Positions 33,789-42,879 of a stretch of DNA of 64,000 nucleotides are shown here, one piece after another. The notes below the pieces were generated by a model, which ran no database searches, was not told the origin of the DNA, and saw nothing but the letters and a program-made list of their open reading frames with translations. The position numbers and the translations under genes were made by a program. The stretch lies in assembly GCF_014648915.1 (NCBI RefSeq), contig NZ_BMSA01000020.1, positions 58,850-122,849 of the forward strand, given 5' to 3'. The stretch is from Streptomyces phaeofaciens (GTDB taxonomy: Bacteria > Actinomycetota > Actinomycetes > Streptomycetales > Streptomycetaceae). How positions within the stretch are numbered: position 1 is the stretch's first letter; every line of letters begins with the position of its first letter.

Positions 33789-35069
33789 ATGCGCGATCAC
33801 GACCCCGGCCCCGCCGACCCGGAACGACGGCTGAGCACCCAGGAGGCCGCCGAGCTGCTCGGGGTGAAGCCCGCGACCGTGTACGCGTACGTCAGCCGTG
33901 GCCGGCTCAGCAGCCGGCGTGCGCCCGGCGGCCGGGGGAGCACGCTGGACGCCCGGGAGGTCGAGGCGCTCGCGCGGCGCGGCCGGCGGGAGGGCGGCGG
34001 GAGTGCGGGAACGGGCGGCGACCTGTCCGTGCGTACCCGGCTCACGTTCATCGACCAGGACCGGTACTACTTCCGGGGCGTCGACGCGACCGAGCTGGCC
34101 GCCCGGCACTCCTACGAAGAGGTCGCCGAGTGGCTCTGGACCGGACGGATGCGCCCCGGAGTGGTCTTCACCGCGCCCGAGTCCTCCGTCGAGGCCGCCC
34201 GTCGCGCGGTCGAGGCGCTGCCCGAGCACAGCGGGCCCATCGACCGGCTGAGGGTCGCCGCGGTCGCCGCCGCCGTCACCGACCCCCTGCGGTACGACCT
34301 GTCCGAGGACGCCGTGCTCGGCACCGCACGCATCCTGATCCCCACCCTCGTCGCCGCCCTGCCGCCGAAGCGGCCCACCCGTCGCGCCCCGAAGGGGCAC
34401 AGCTCTGCCGACAAGGGGCCGCTGGCGGGACGGCTGTGGGCGCGGCTCAGCGGACGGCCGCCCGAGCCGGCGCAGCTGCGGCTCCTGGACACGGCACTCG
34501 GCCTGCTCGCCGACCACGACCTGGCCGCCTCGACGCTCGCGGTGCGCGTCGCCGCGTCCGCCCGCGCGCACGCCTACGCGGCCGTCTCCGCGGGGCTCGG
34601 TGTCATCGAGGGCACCCTGCACGGCGCGGCGAGCGGGGGTGCCCACCGGCTGCTGGTCGACGTGCTCGACATGGGCAGCGCCGCCCCGGTGATCGCGGAG
34701 GAGCTGCGGGCCGGCCGCCGTGTCCCGGGGCTCGGCCACCGGCTCTACTCCGGCGAGGACCCACGCGCGCGTGCCCTGTTCGCCCTCCTGGAGGAGATCC
34801 CCGAAGCCGCGCCCGTGCTCGCGGCGGCCCGCGACATCGTGGCCACGACCGCCCGGCACGCCCCGCTGCACGCCAACGTGGACTTGGCGCTCGCCGTCCT
34901 GACCGCCTCCAGCGGCATGGAGCCCTCGGCCGGGGAGACGATCTTCGCCGTCGCCCGTACGGCGGGCTGGATCGCCCACGCCCTGGAGGAGTACGGGGAG
35001 CGGCCCTTGCGGATGCGCCCGAGCGGGCACTACGTCGGTCCGAGGCCGCCTCGTCCTCTCCCCGAGTAG
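33789..35069 (+). CDS. citrate synthase-family protein with N-terminal helix-turn-helix
   Basis: 426 aa. Residues 10-60 form a MerR/excisionase-type DNA-binding domain (RRLSTQEAAELLGVKPATVYAYVSRGRLSSRRA). The rest is a citrate synthase fold with all three catalytic positions: His in GTLHGAASGG, His in GLGHRLYSGEDPRA, and Asp in HANVDLALAVL. So it could condense acetyl-CoA or propionyl-CoA with oxaloacetate, and the HTH suggests gene control by the same polypeptide. S. coelicolor has HTH-containing citrate-synthase-like proteins in this region as I recall. ATG at 33789; no obvious Shine-Dalgarno. The inserted segment KRPTRRAPKGHSSADKGP is a flexible basic loop. Confidence 0.88.
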   Translation: MRDHDPGPADPERRLSTQEAAELLGVKPATVYAYVSRGRLSSRRAPGGRGSTLDAREVEALARRGRREGGGSAGTGGDLSVRTRLTFIDQDRYYFRGVDATELAARHSYEEVAEWLWTGRMRPGVVFTAPESSVEAARRAVEALPEHSGPIDRLRVAAVAAAVTDPLRYDLSEDAVLGTARILIPTLVAALPPKRPTRRAPKGHSSADKGPLAGRLWARLSGRPPEPAQLRLLDTALGLLADHDLAASTLAVRVAASARAHAYAAVSAGLGVIEGTLHGAASGGAHRLLVDVLDMGSAAPVIAEELRAGRRVPGLGHRLYSGEDPRARALFALLEEIPEAAPVLAAARDIVATTARHAPLHANVDLALAVLTASSGMEPSAGETIFAVARTAGWIAHALEEYGERPLRMRPSGHYVGPRPPRPLPE

Positions 35070-35200
35070 ACGAATCCGGCCCCGATCCGCGGCCGCGCCT
35101 GCGGGCAGGCTTCTGACGTGGGGCGTTGCCGGGCGCACAGTCGCGGCCCCGGCACTCCACAGTGAGTCACAGGCATGGTCGGAAGTCGCTCCGCGTCAAG

Positions 35201-35219
35201 TCAGGTTAGGCTCACCTCT
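35201..35219 (+). promoter_or_regulatory. iron box (DmdR1/DtxR-type) on the promoter of the ferredoxin-like gene
   Basis: TCAGGTTAGGCTCACCTCT agrees with the iron box TTAGGTTAGGCTCACCTAA at 16 of 19 positions. It includes TAGGCT (35207-35212), an exact Streptomyces -10 hexamer (TAGGNT), and ends immediately before the GTG start codon. Confidence 0.85.
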
Positions 35220-36161
35220 GTGAGTACGTGCGCGACCGTCTCGCGGGACCTCGGCGAGCCCCTTTCCGGTACCGCGGCCACGGCATCGACCTGGCTCCTC
35301 GTGGAACAGCCGGGCCCCTGGGGTGCGAAAGCGCTGGTGCAGAGCCACCTGGACCCCGTCCTCGGCCGCGCCCTGGAAGCGGCCGCGCAGGGCACGGGCG
35401 TACGCGTCGCGCTCATCAGGCGCCCCGGGCGCCACGCGGACTTCGGCACGCCGCGTCTGCGCCAGGTGTACGCGGCGCACACCGTCCCCGGACGGGTGTG
35501 GCTGCGCAGCGCCTGGACCCACGACCCGCGGCAGCTGCTGGACCTCGACTTCGCCGCACTCGGCCAGGGCGACCACCGCAGCTTCGACACCGCGCTGCGG
35601 GGCGGCCCCCACACCGGCGACCCGCTGGCCCTCGTCTGCACCAACGGCAAGCGCGACCGCTGCTGCGCGCTCCTCGGCCGTCCCCTCGCCGCCGAACTCG
35701 CCGCGTCGGGAGTGGAGGGCGTCTGGGAGGTCACCCATCTGGGCGGCCACCGCTTCTCCCCCACCGTGCTCGTCCTGCCGCACGGGTACGCGTACGGTCG
35801 CGCCGAGGCCCACACCGTCAAGGAAGTCCTGCACGGCGTCCAGGACGGCCGGATCGTCCTGGAGGGGTGCCGGGGCAGCTCGGCCTGGGAACGGCCCGGT
35901 CAGGCGGCGGAGCTGGCCGTGCGCAGGGCGGTCGGCGAGGACGCGGCGGAGGCGCTCGCCGTCGTCGCCACCCACGGCGGCGCACCGCGCTGGGAGGTGA
36001 CCGTCGCGCACACCGACGGCCGCCACTGGCGGGTCGTCGTGGCCCAGACCGCCTCCCAGCCTCCCCGCGAGGAGAGCTGCGGGGTCTCGGTCCTCGGTTC
36101 GCCCGCGCGGATGGACGTGGTGGCGGTGCACGAGCTGACGACCGCGGGGGTTGCGGGCTGA
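35220..36161 (+). CDS. sucrase/ferredoxin-like family protein, iron-regulated
   Basis: 313 aa, GTG at 35220. A thioredoxin-fold [2Fe-2S] ferredoxin-like protein (Suc_Fer-like, PF06999): starts TCATVSRDLGEPLSGTAATAS, with cysteines in VCTNGKRDRCCALLGRP and ESCGVS. Four cysteines could hold a [2Fe-2S] cluster; the cellular role is unclear, perhaps electron transfer in siderophore reduction or iron release. Its start codon follows the iron box without a gap; the -10 hexamer TAGGCT is placed 8 nt before GTG, so a leaderless transcript repressed by iron-loaded DmdR1 is likely. The nearest upstream gene ends 150 bp before. Confidence 0.88.
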   Translation: MSTCATVSRDLGEPLSGTAATASTWLLVEQPGPWGAKALVQSHLDPVLGRALEAAAQGTGVRVALIRRPGRHADFGTPRLRQVYAAHTVPGRVWLRSAWTHDPRQLLDLDFAALGQGDHRSFDTALRGGPHTGDPLALVCTNGKRDRCCALLGRPLAAELAASGVEGVWEVTHLGGHRFSPTVLVLPHGYAYGRAEAHTVKEVLHGVQDGRIVLEGCRGSSAWERPGQAAELAVRRAVGEDAAEALAVVATHGGAPRWEVTVAHTDGRHWRVVVAQTASQPPREESCGVSVLGSPARMDVVAVHELTTAGVAG

Positions 36162-36332
36162 AACGCCCGTGACCGGACCGCCCCGCACGCGGGCGGGACC
36201 GAGACGCCCGCGACCACGACCACGGCCACGGCCACGGCCCGCAACCTCCCGCTCGTGCTCGTGCTCGTGCTCGAGAGAACTACGCCACACACCCCTACGG
36301 CTGCACCCGCCCGCCCACGTACCGTCTTGGGT

Positions 36333-38090
36333 ATGAGCCCCACTCCCCCCGCCCGTCGCCTGCGCCTCGGCATGCCCAGGCGCGTGTTCTCGCAGGTGCT
36401 GCTGATGCAGCTGGCGATCGCCGCGGGAGTCGTGGTGCTCGCGACGGGGCTGTTCCTCGCACCGCTCAGCGACCAGCTGGACGACCAGGCGATGCGCCGC
36501 GCGCTCGCCATCGCGCAGACCACCGCGGCGGTGCCCCAGATCGCCGAGGACCTCCAGGACACGGCGCCCACCGTCGACGGACCGGTGCAGCGGGAGGCGG
36601 AGCGGATCCGCGAGGCCAGTGGCGCCGAGTACGTCGTGGTGATGGACGTCCACGGCACGCGCTGGTCGCACACCGACCCCGGGGAGGTCGGCGGCCATGT
36701 CTCGACGGACCCCAGCCAGGCCCTGGCCGGCCAGGACGTCATGGAGATCGACGACGGCACCCTGGGCCGCTCCGCCCGCGGCAAGGTGCCCCTGCGCGAC
36801 GGCGACGGCGGGATCATCGGCGCGGTCTCGGTCGGCATCGAGTACGACAGTGTCCGGGCCCGGCTGATCCACGCGATCCCGGGACTGTTCGCCTACGCCG
36901 GCGGCGCCCTCGCGGTGGGTGCCCTGGCCGCCTGGCTGATCTCGCGCCGGGTCCAGCGGCAGACCCGTGACCTGGCCTTCTCTGATATCTCGGCACTGCT
37001 CGCCGAACGCGAGGCGATGCTGCACGGCATCCGGGAGGGCGTCGTCGCCCTGGACCGCGCCGGCCGCGTCCGGCTGCTCAACGACGAGGCTCAGCGCCTG
37101 CTGGGCATCGGCGACGAGGCGGTGGGCCGCTCGCCCGACGAGGCGCTCGGCGAGGGCCGTACGGCCGACGTGCTGGCCGGCCGGGTGACCGGCACCGACC
37201 TGATCGCCGTACGCGGACAGCGCGTCCTGGTCGCCAACCGTATGCCCACCGACGACGGCGGCGCGGTGGCCACCCTGCGCGACCGCACCGAACTGGAGCA
37301 GCTCGGCCGCGAGCTCGACTCCACACACGGCCTCATCGACGCCCTGCGGGCCCAGGACCACGAGTACGCCAACCGCCTGCACACCCTGCTCGGACTGCTC
37401 GAACTGGAGATGTACGACGACGCCGTGGACTTCGTGGGAGAGGTGGTCGGCGCGCACCGGGCCACCGCGGAGCAGGTCACGGAGAAGATCGAGGACCCGC
37501 TGCTCGCCGCCCTGCTGGTCGGCAAGGCGACCGTCGCGGCCGAGCGGGGCGTGGCCCTGCGGCTCTCGGACCGCACCCGGCTCCCGGACCGGCTGATCGA
37601 CCCGCGCGGGCTGGTGACGGTCGTCGGCAACCTGGTGGACAACGCCCTGGACGCCGTCGCGGGCACCCCGCACGCGCGCGTGGAGGTCGAACTGCGCGCC
37701 GAGGGGCCCACGGCGATCCTGCGGGTACGGGACACAGGACCGGGAATCCCGGCCGAGCGACGCGAGTTGATCTTCACCGAGGGCTGGTCCACGAAGAAGC
37801 CGCCCGCGCACGGGAAGCGCGGTATCGGCCTCTCCCTGGTGCGCCGGCTCGCCGAGCGCCAGGGTGGCAGTGCCACGGTCGGCGAGGCGGCCGGCGGGGG
37901 CGCCGAGTTCACCGTCGTCCTGCCGGAGGCACTGCCCGGTCCCGTGCCCGAAGCCGGGCCGGCACCTGGTCAGGGGCCCCGGCCCATCCACGGCCGGGAG
38001 CCCGCCCCGGCCGCGCCCGGCCCGGAACCCGGTCCGGCACCCGTACCGGCCGCACCGTCGCACCGCACTGTCGAGAAGGAGTCGCGATGA
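36333..38090 (+). CDS. CitA/DcuS-type sensor histidine kinase
   Basis: 585 aa. Two membrane helices (residues 18-45 and about 185-208) enclose a periplasmic PASTA-free, CitA-like PAS domain (about 45-185). A cytoplasmic PAS domain (about 225-330) is followed by the short phosphoacceptor region LRAQDHEYANRLHTLLGLLEL, diagnostic of the DcuS/CitA (HPK5-like) family, then the ATPase (NLVDNALDAV, KRGIGLSLVRRL). A Pro-rich tail of about 55 residues follows. Typical inputs are C4-dicarboxylates or citrate. The stop overlaps the regulator start (ATGA). ATG at 36333. Confidence 0.93.
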   Translation: MSPTPPARRLRLGMPRRVFSQVLLMQLAIAAGVVVLATGLFLAPLSDQLDDQAMRRALAIAQTTAAVPQIAEDLQDTAPTVDGPVQREAERIREASGAEYVVVMDVHGTRWSHTDPGEVGGHVSTDPSQALAGQDVMEIDDGTLGRSARGKVPLRDGDGGIIGAVSVGIEYDSVRARLIHAIPGLFAYAGGALAVGALAAWLISRRVQRQTRDLAFSDISALLAEREAMLHGIREGVVALDRAGRVRLLNDEAQRLLGIGDEAVGRSPDEALGEGRTADVLAGRVTGTDLIAVRGQRVLVANRMPTDDGGAVATLRDRTELEQLGRELDSTHGLIDALRAQDHEYANRLHTLLGLLELEMYDDAVDFVGEVVGAHRATAEQVTEKIEDPLLAALLVGKATVAAERGVALRLSDRTRLPDRLIDPRGLVTVVGNLVDNALDAVAGTPHARVEVELRAEGPTAILRVRDTGPGIPAERRELIFTEGWSTKKPPAHGKRGIGLSLVRRLAERQGGSATVGEAAGGGAEFTVVLPEALPGPVPEAGPAPGQGPRPIHGREPAPAAPGPEPGPAPVPAAPSHRTVEKESR

Positions 38091-38767
38091 TCCAGGTCCT
38101 GGTCGTGGACGACGACACCAGGGTCGCCCAGGTCAACGCCGCCTACGTCGAGAAGGTGCCCGGCTTCCACGTAGCCGCCGAGGCGCACAGCGCGGCCGAG
38201 GCGCTGCTCCGGCTGGAGCTGCTGCCGCAGGTGGACCTGGTGCTGTTGGACCACTACCTGCCCGACGAGACGGGGCTGGAGGTCGTCCAGGAGATGCGCC
38301 GGCGCGGCCACCAGGCCGACGTCATCATGGTGACGGCGGCGCGGGACGTCACCACGGTGCAGGCCGCGATGCGGCAGGGCGCCCTCCAGTACCTGGTGAA
38401 GCCGTTCGCCTTCTCCGGTCTGCGCGCCAAGCTGGAGGCGTACGCCGACCTGCGCCGCACACTCGACGGCGGCGGCGAGGCCGAACAGGCCGACGTCGAC
38501 CGGATCTTCGGTGCGCTGTCCGCCGCGTCGGAGCCCGGCTTGCCCAAGGGGCACTCCCCGACCACGGCCGAACTGGTCCGCCAGTCCCTGATGAACGCCA
38601 CAGGGCCCCTGTCGGCCCAGGAGATCGCCGACCGGACCGGGGTGAGCCGCCAGACCGCCCAGCGCTATCTGAAGCTCCTGGAGCGCACCGGACGGGCCCG
38701 GCTGACCCTGAAATACGGCGACGCGGGCCGCCCGGAACACCGCTACGTGTGGGCGACCCGCGCCTGA
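38087..38767 (+). CDS. CitB/DcuR-family response regulator
   Basis: 226 aa, translationally coupled to the kinase by a 4-nt overlap. Receiver domain 1-120: DDDTR near the start, phospho-acceptor Asp in LVLLDHYLP, Lys in YLVKPF. The C-terminal half has a winged-helix HTH (SAQEIADRTGVSRQTAQRYLKLLERTGRA). CitB-type regulators control uptake and use of di- and tricarboxylates. The convergent downstream operon encodes an SSS-type symporter and is a plausible target by position. Confidence 0.92.
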   Translation: MIQVLVVDDDTRVAQVNAAYVEKVPGFHVAAEAHSAAEALLRLELLPQVDLVLLDHYLPDETGLEVVQEMRRRGHQADVIMVTAARDVTTVQAAMRQGALQYLVKPFAFSGLRAKLEAYADLRRTLDGGGEAEQADVDRIFGALSAASEPGLPKGHSPTTAELVRQSLMNATGPLSAQEIADRTGVSRQTAQRYLKLLERTGRARLTLKYGDAGRPEHRYVWATRA

Positions 38768-38808
38768 GGACAGACCGCGATGCCGTACGACGACCGGGGC
38801 GCCGCCCG

Positions 38809-40401
38809 CTACACGGCCCCCGCGCCCGTCAGCGACCTCACCTCGGTCTCCGCGTGCCTGGCCTCATCGGCGACCTCGGCGGAGGTGACGGTGCCGAGCC
38901 AGCCCGCGAGAAAGCCCAGCGGGATCGAGACCAACCCCGGGTTCTGGAGCGGGAAGTACTGGATGTCCACGCCCGGGAAGAGCGACTCGGGACTGCCCGA
39001 CACCACCGGGGACAGCACCACGAGCACCAGGGCCGGCACCAGCCCGCCGTACACCGCCCACACGGCGCCCCGGGTGGTGAAGCCCCGCCAGAACAGGGAG
39101 TACAGCAGGACCGGGAGGTTCGCGGACGCCGCGACGGCGAAGGCGAGCCCCACCAGGAAGGCCACGTTGAGATCGCGGGCCAGCAGGCCGAGGGCGATCG
39201 CGAGCACGCCGATCCCGAAGGCGGCCGCCCGTGCCACCGCCACCTCGCTGCGCGGCTTCGCGTCCCGGCGACGCAGGGACGCGTACAGGTCGTGGGCCAC
39301 CGACGCCGAGGAGGCGAGCGTGATCCCGGCGACGACCGCGAGGATCGTGGCGAAGGCGACGGCCGCCACGATCGCGAACAGAACCGTGCCCCCCGTCGTG
39401 CCGGCGCCGCCGCCCAGGTCCAGGGCCAGGAGCGGCACCGCCGTGTTCCCCGCCGCGTTCGAGCCGCGCACGGCGTCCGGGCCGACGACGGCCGCCGCCC
39501 CGAACCCGAGAACGATCGTCATCAGATAGAAGCCCCCGATGAGCCCGATCGACCAGACGACGGACCGCCGTGCCGCCCGCGCGGTCGGCACGGTGTAGAA
39601 GCGCGACAGGATGTGCGGCAGGCCCGCCGTGCCCAGCACCAGCGCCAGACCGAGGCTCATGAAGTCGAAGCGGGCCGTCCAGTCCCCGCCGTACTTCAGC
39701 CCGGGCGCCAGGAACGCCGTACCGTGCCCGCTGCGCTCGGCCGCCGTCAGCAGCAGCCGGTCGAAGTCACCGTGAAAGCGCAGCAGCACGAGCACCGTGA
39801 GCGCGATCGTGCCGGCGAGCAGCAGAACCGCCTTGACGATCTGAATCCATGTGGTGGCCCGCATCCCTCCGAACGACACATAGATCACCATGAGTGCGCC
39901 GACCCCGATGACCGCCCACGACTGGGCCGCCTCGCTCGTGTTCCCCAGCAGCAGCGCGACCAGGCTGCCCGCCCCCACCATCTGCGCCACCAGATAGAGC
40001 ACGGAGACGGTGACCGAGGACGTTCCCGCCGCGATCCGCACCGGCCGCTCCCTCATCCGCGCGGCCACCACGTCGGCGAGCGTGAACCGCCCGCAGTTGC
40101 GCACCAGTTCGGCGACGAGGAACAGCACCACCAGCCAGGCCACGAGAAAGCCCACCGAGTACAGCAGTCCGTCGTAGCCGTAGAGCGCGATGAGCCCGGA
40201 GATGCCGAGGAAGGAGGCGGCCGACATGTAGTCGCCCGCGATGGCAAAACCATTCTCCATCGGCGAGAACAGCCGCCCTCCGACGTAGAACTCCTCCTCC
40301 GAACCCTGCCGGTTGCGGCTCACCCAGGTCGTGATCCCCAGAGTGACCGCGACAAAGGCGCTGAACAGCAGTAACGCCAACGTCTGATGGTTGCCGGTCA
40401 C
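38809..40401 (-). CDS. solute:sodium symporter (acetate/monocarboxylate permease family)
   Basis: 530 aa, about 13 transmembrane segments. SSS signatures: ENGFAIAGDYMSAASFLGISGLIALYGYDG near residue 50 (a strong ActP/MctC pattern) and the later GLPHILSRFYTVPTARAARRS. This subfamily carries acetate, pyruvate or propionate with Na+ or H+. The GTG at 40401 overlaps the DUF485 stop by four nt (GTGA), matching the yjcH-actP arrangement. No SD of its own, consistent with coupling. Faces the CitA/CitB-like genes tail to tail. Confidence 0.92.
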   Translation of the reverse strand: MTGNHQTLALLLFSAFVAVTLGITTWVSRNRQGSEEEFYVGGRLFSPMENGFAIAGDYMSAASFLGISGLIALYGYDGLLYSVGFLVAWLVVLFLVAELVRNCGRFTLADVVAARMRERPVRIAAGTSSVTVSVLYLVAQMVGAGSLVALLLGNTSEAAQSWAVIGVGALMVIYVSFGGMRATTWIQIVKAVLLLAGTIALTVLVLLRFHGDFDRLLLTAAERSGHGTAFLAPGLKYGGDWTARFDFMSLGLALVLGTAGLPHILSRFYTVPTARAARRSVVWSIGLIGGFYLMTIVLGFGAAAVVGPDAVRGSNAAGNTAVPLLALDLGGGAGTTGGTVLFAIVAAVAFATILAVVAGITLASSASVAHDLYASLRRRDAKPRSEVAVARAAAFGIGVLAIALGLLARDLNVAFLVGLAFAVAASANLPVLLYSLFWRGFTTRGAVWAVYGGLVPALVLVVLSPVVSGSPESLFPGVDIQYFPLQNPGLVSIPLGFLAGWLGTVTSAEVADEARHAETEVRSLTGAGAV

Positions 40402-40967
40402 AGGGCACCGCCCCTGGCGCCCCGCGTCAGCTCCTGGGTGTCCCAGCGCAGTTCCAGTGCCGCACGGTCCCGACGCAGCCGAGCATGCCGTGCGTAGGCC
40501 CAGGTCAGCAGGAAGGTGCTGAGGAACTGGCCGAGCCCCGCGAGCAACGCCACGTTCACCGCGCCCGCCACGGGCCGCGCCATGAATCCGGGCGCTGCCG
40601 TCGCGGTCACGACGTATGCCACGTACCAGAGGAAGAACCCGGCGACGGCCGGACCCACGAACCGCCGGTACCGGCTGCGCACCTCCTGGAAGGCCGCGCT
40701 GCGCTGCACCTCGAGGTAGACCTGTGCCGCCGCCACGGCCCCGTCCTCCCGGTCTTTCCGCTCCCGGCGCGCCGCCGGCACCTCGGCCCCGCGTGTGCCC
40801 GCGGTGCCCGGCTCGCCCCAGCCCGACGCGAGGGCGTCGTACCACGGGTCCTCGTAGCGCACCGCGCGCGGCGACTCGACGAATGCCGGACCCTGGTCCT
40901 GCTGGAGCTCGCCCGATCTCTCGGGACCGTCCCCGCCGTCATGGGAACGACCGTTGCTTGGCTGCAT
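40398..40967 (-). CDS. DUF485 membrane protein (symporter partner)
   Basis: 189 aa from the ATG at 40967; a GTG at 41018 would add 17 residues and has no better ribosome site. The first 95 residues are polar; then two transmembrane helices (AVAGFFLWYVAYVVTATAAP and VNVALLAGLGQFLSTFLLTW) separated by a short loop form the DUF485 domain seen in YjcH. In bacteria this small protein is always cotranscribed with an actP-type symporter, as here (4-nt overlap). Probably an accessory subunit. The long N-terminal tail is unusual compared with YjcH at about 100 residues. Confidence 0.87.
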   Translation of the reverse strand: MQPSNGRSHDGGDGPERSGELQQDQGPAFVESPRAVRYEDPWYDALASGWGEPGTAGTRGAEVPAARRERKDREDGAVAAAQVYLEVQRSAAFQEVRSRYRRFVGPAVAGFFLWYVAYVVTATAAPGFMARPVAGAVNVALLAGLGQFLSTFLLTWAYARHARLRRDRAALELRWDTQELTRGARGGAL

Positions 40968-41047
40968 GCCCAAGGATGGACAGAACGGGAAGATCCCTGA
41001 CTCTTCTTCCTCGCACACTTCACCCCATCAGGTGACCGAACAACCCT

Positions 41048-41731
41048 TCAGCCCGCAGGAGGCCGTACCAGCCCCTTCCGGTACGCGTAACGCACCGCCT
41101 GCGCGCGGTCCTTGATCCCCAACTTGGCGAACATGTTGTTGATGTGGGTCTTCACCGTCGCCGTGGACACATGCAGTCTCCGGCCGATCTCGTGGTTGCT
41201 GATCCCCTCGGCGATCAGCAGCAGCACCTCCATCTCCCGTGTGGTCAGCCCGTCCGGTGGCTCGACGGGGTCCGCCGGCTCGGGTTCGGGCGCCGAGAGA
41301 CGCTCCAGGAGCCGCCGTTGGACACTCGGCGACAGGCCGGCGTCGCCCGACAGGACGCTGTGCACGGCCCGCACGATCTCGTCCCCGCCCGCGTCCTTGG
41401 TGAGATATCCCCGCGCGCCCGCCTTCAGCGCCGGGAACAGGGACTCGTCGTCCGCGTACGTCGTGAGCACCACGACCTGCGTCCCGGGGTGTTCCGCCCG
41501 GATGCGCCGGGTCGCCTCGACGCCGTCGCAGCGGGGCATGCGCAGATCCATCAGCACCACGTCCGGGGCGAGTTCGGCGACGAGCTTCACCGCCTCGTCA
41601 CCGTCCCCGGCGGCGCCCACGACCTCGATCCCCGGCAGCAGGCCGAGCAGCATCACGATGCCCTCCCGGACGACGGTCTGGTCGTCCGCCACCACGACCC
41701 GGGCAGGCCCGCCCCGCGCCTCCTCGGTCAT
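41048..41731 (-). CDS. NarL/LuxR-family response regulator
   Basis: 227 aa. Receiver domain (DDQTVV near residue 16; phospho-Asp in VVLMDLRMP; Lys in YLTKDAG), Pro/Glu linker, and LuxR-type HTH (LTTREMEVLLLIAEGISNHEI and TVKTHINNMFAKLGIKDRAQAV). The ATG at 41731 overlaps the kinase stop codon. Acts with the upstream kinase; the signal and targets are unknown. Confidence 0.93.
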   Translation of the reverse strand: MTEEARGGPARVVVADDQTVVREGIVMLLGLLPGIEVVGAAGDGDEAVKLVAELAPDVVLMDLRMPRCDGVEATRRIRAEHPGTQVVVLTTYADDESLFPALKAGARGYLTKDAGGDEIVRAVHSVLSGDAGLSPSVQRRLLERLSAPEPEPADPVEPPDGLTTREMEVLLLIAEGISNHEIGRRLHVSTATVKTHINNMFAKLGIKDRAQAVRYAYRKGLVRPPAG

Positions 41732-42879
41732 ACCGGCACCCTCAGCGTCACCACGAACCCTTCCTCGCCCGGTCCCGCGTCGAGCGACCCGCCCAGCAGC
41801 TCGGCACGCTCACGCATACCCAGCAGACCGTACCCGCCGCCCGCCTCGGTGAGTTCACCCGGCGAACCCCCCGAGTCCCGCACGTCCAGGGTCACTTCAC
41901 GGGGCCCGTACGCCAGCCTCACGCTGACCTTCGCGCCACGAGCGTGCTTGCGGACGTTCGTCAGGGCCTCCTGCGCCACCCTGCGCACCGCCTGCGACGC
42001 CTCGGCCGGCAGCGCTCTGCGGTCCCCCTCGACGGTGACCTCCGCCCCGTCGGCCTGGCGGACCAGTTCGGTCAGAAACTCCTCCAGCGGTGTCAGGTCG
42101 CCTCTCAGCGCGGAAAGCGCCTGACGGGTCTCGTCCAGCCCGTCGCGAGCCATGCCGCGTGCCGCCACCACACGCTCGAGGATCTGCGTACGGTCCGCGC
42201 CCCGCTCGATCAGCAACCGGGCGGCCTCCAGGTGCACGAGCTGCGCCGAAAGGCTGTGAGCCAGTACGTCATGGATCTCCCGGGCGATACGGGCCCGCTC
42301 CGCCAAGGCCGCCGACTCCGCCTCGGCCGCTCTGGCCGCCCGTTCCTGGGCGAGCAGCCGCTGGGAGTTGCCCCGGGCCTCGGCGTCCAGTCGCAGCGCG
42401 TATCCGGCGAGGGCCATGCCCCCGACGACGACGGCGGTGGTCGGCCAGGTGTCCTCGTCGATGACGGCGAAGGCGGTGAAGCCGACCGAGGCCACCGGCA
42501 GAGCGGCCGCGAGAGGCAGTCGCTCCAGCGCCACAATGGCGCACCCGCACAGCAGGACGGTCGCCGGAGAGTGGAAGCCCACGGCCCTGGCTCCGCCCGC
42601 GAGCCCCAGCAGCAGGAGGACGAGCCCGAGCGAGGGCCACAGTCGGTGCTGGAGCGTCGTCCGGAACAACGCCCAGGCGAGCCCGCCGGCCACGAGCACT
42701 CCGACGCCCCCGACGACCACGGCCCAGCCGTGGGCCCGGCTGTCCTGGAAGGCGCTCCACAGCAGCGCGCCGAGCACCAGCAGTCGCACGGCCCAGGCCA
42801 GCAGCCGCCTGGGCCGCGAGGTCTCCTTGCGGCCCAGCGCCTCGCGAGAGGGCCAGCGTGTCCAGACGTTCTCCGTCAC
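41728..42879 (-). CDS. NarL-type sensor histidine kinase (HisKA_3)
   Basis: 383 aa from the GTG at 42879, with AAGGAG 5 nt upstream. Four to six membrane helices cover residues 20-145; the HisKA_3 phosphoacceptor is ERARIAREIHDVLAHSLSAQ; the ATPase domain ends with GYGLLGMRERAELLGG. There is no extracellular sensing domain, so the signal is probably within or at the membrane, or comes from the overlapping upstream DUF1453-like protein (GTGA overlap). Typical of the many short kinases in Streptomyces. Confidence 0.92.
   Translation of the reverse strand: MTENVWTRWPSREALGRKETSRPRRLLAWAVRLLVLGALLWSAFQDSRAHGWAVVVGGVGVLVAGGLAWALFRTTLQHRLWPSLGLVLLLLGLAGGARAVGFHSPATVLLCGCAIVALERLPLAAALPVASVGFTAFAVIDEDTWPTTAVVVGGMALAGYALRLDAEARGNSQRLLAQERAARAAEAESAALAERARIAREIHDVLAHSLSAQLVHLEAARLLIERGADRTQILERVVAARGMARDGLDETRQALSALRGDLTPLEEFLTELVRQADGAEVTVEGDRRALPAEASQAVRRVAQEALTNVRKHARGAKVSVRLAYGPREVTLDVRDSGGSPGELTEAGGGYGLLGMRERAELLGGSLDAGPGEEGFVVTLRVPV

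Noticed and set aside
35196..38063. Long minus-strand frame opposite the ferredoxin-like gene and CitA-like kinase
   Set aside because: It spans two genes and an intergenic region with low-complexity translation; the plus-strand products have recognised motifs.
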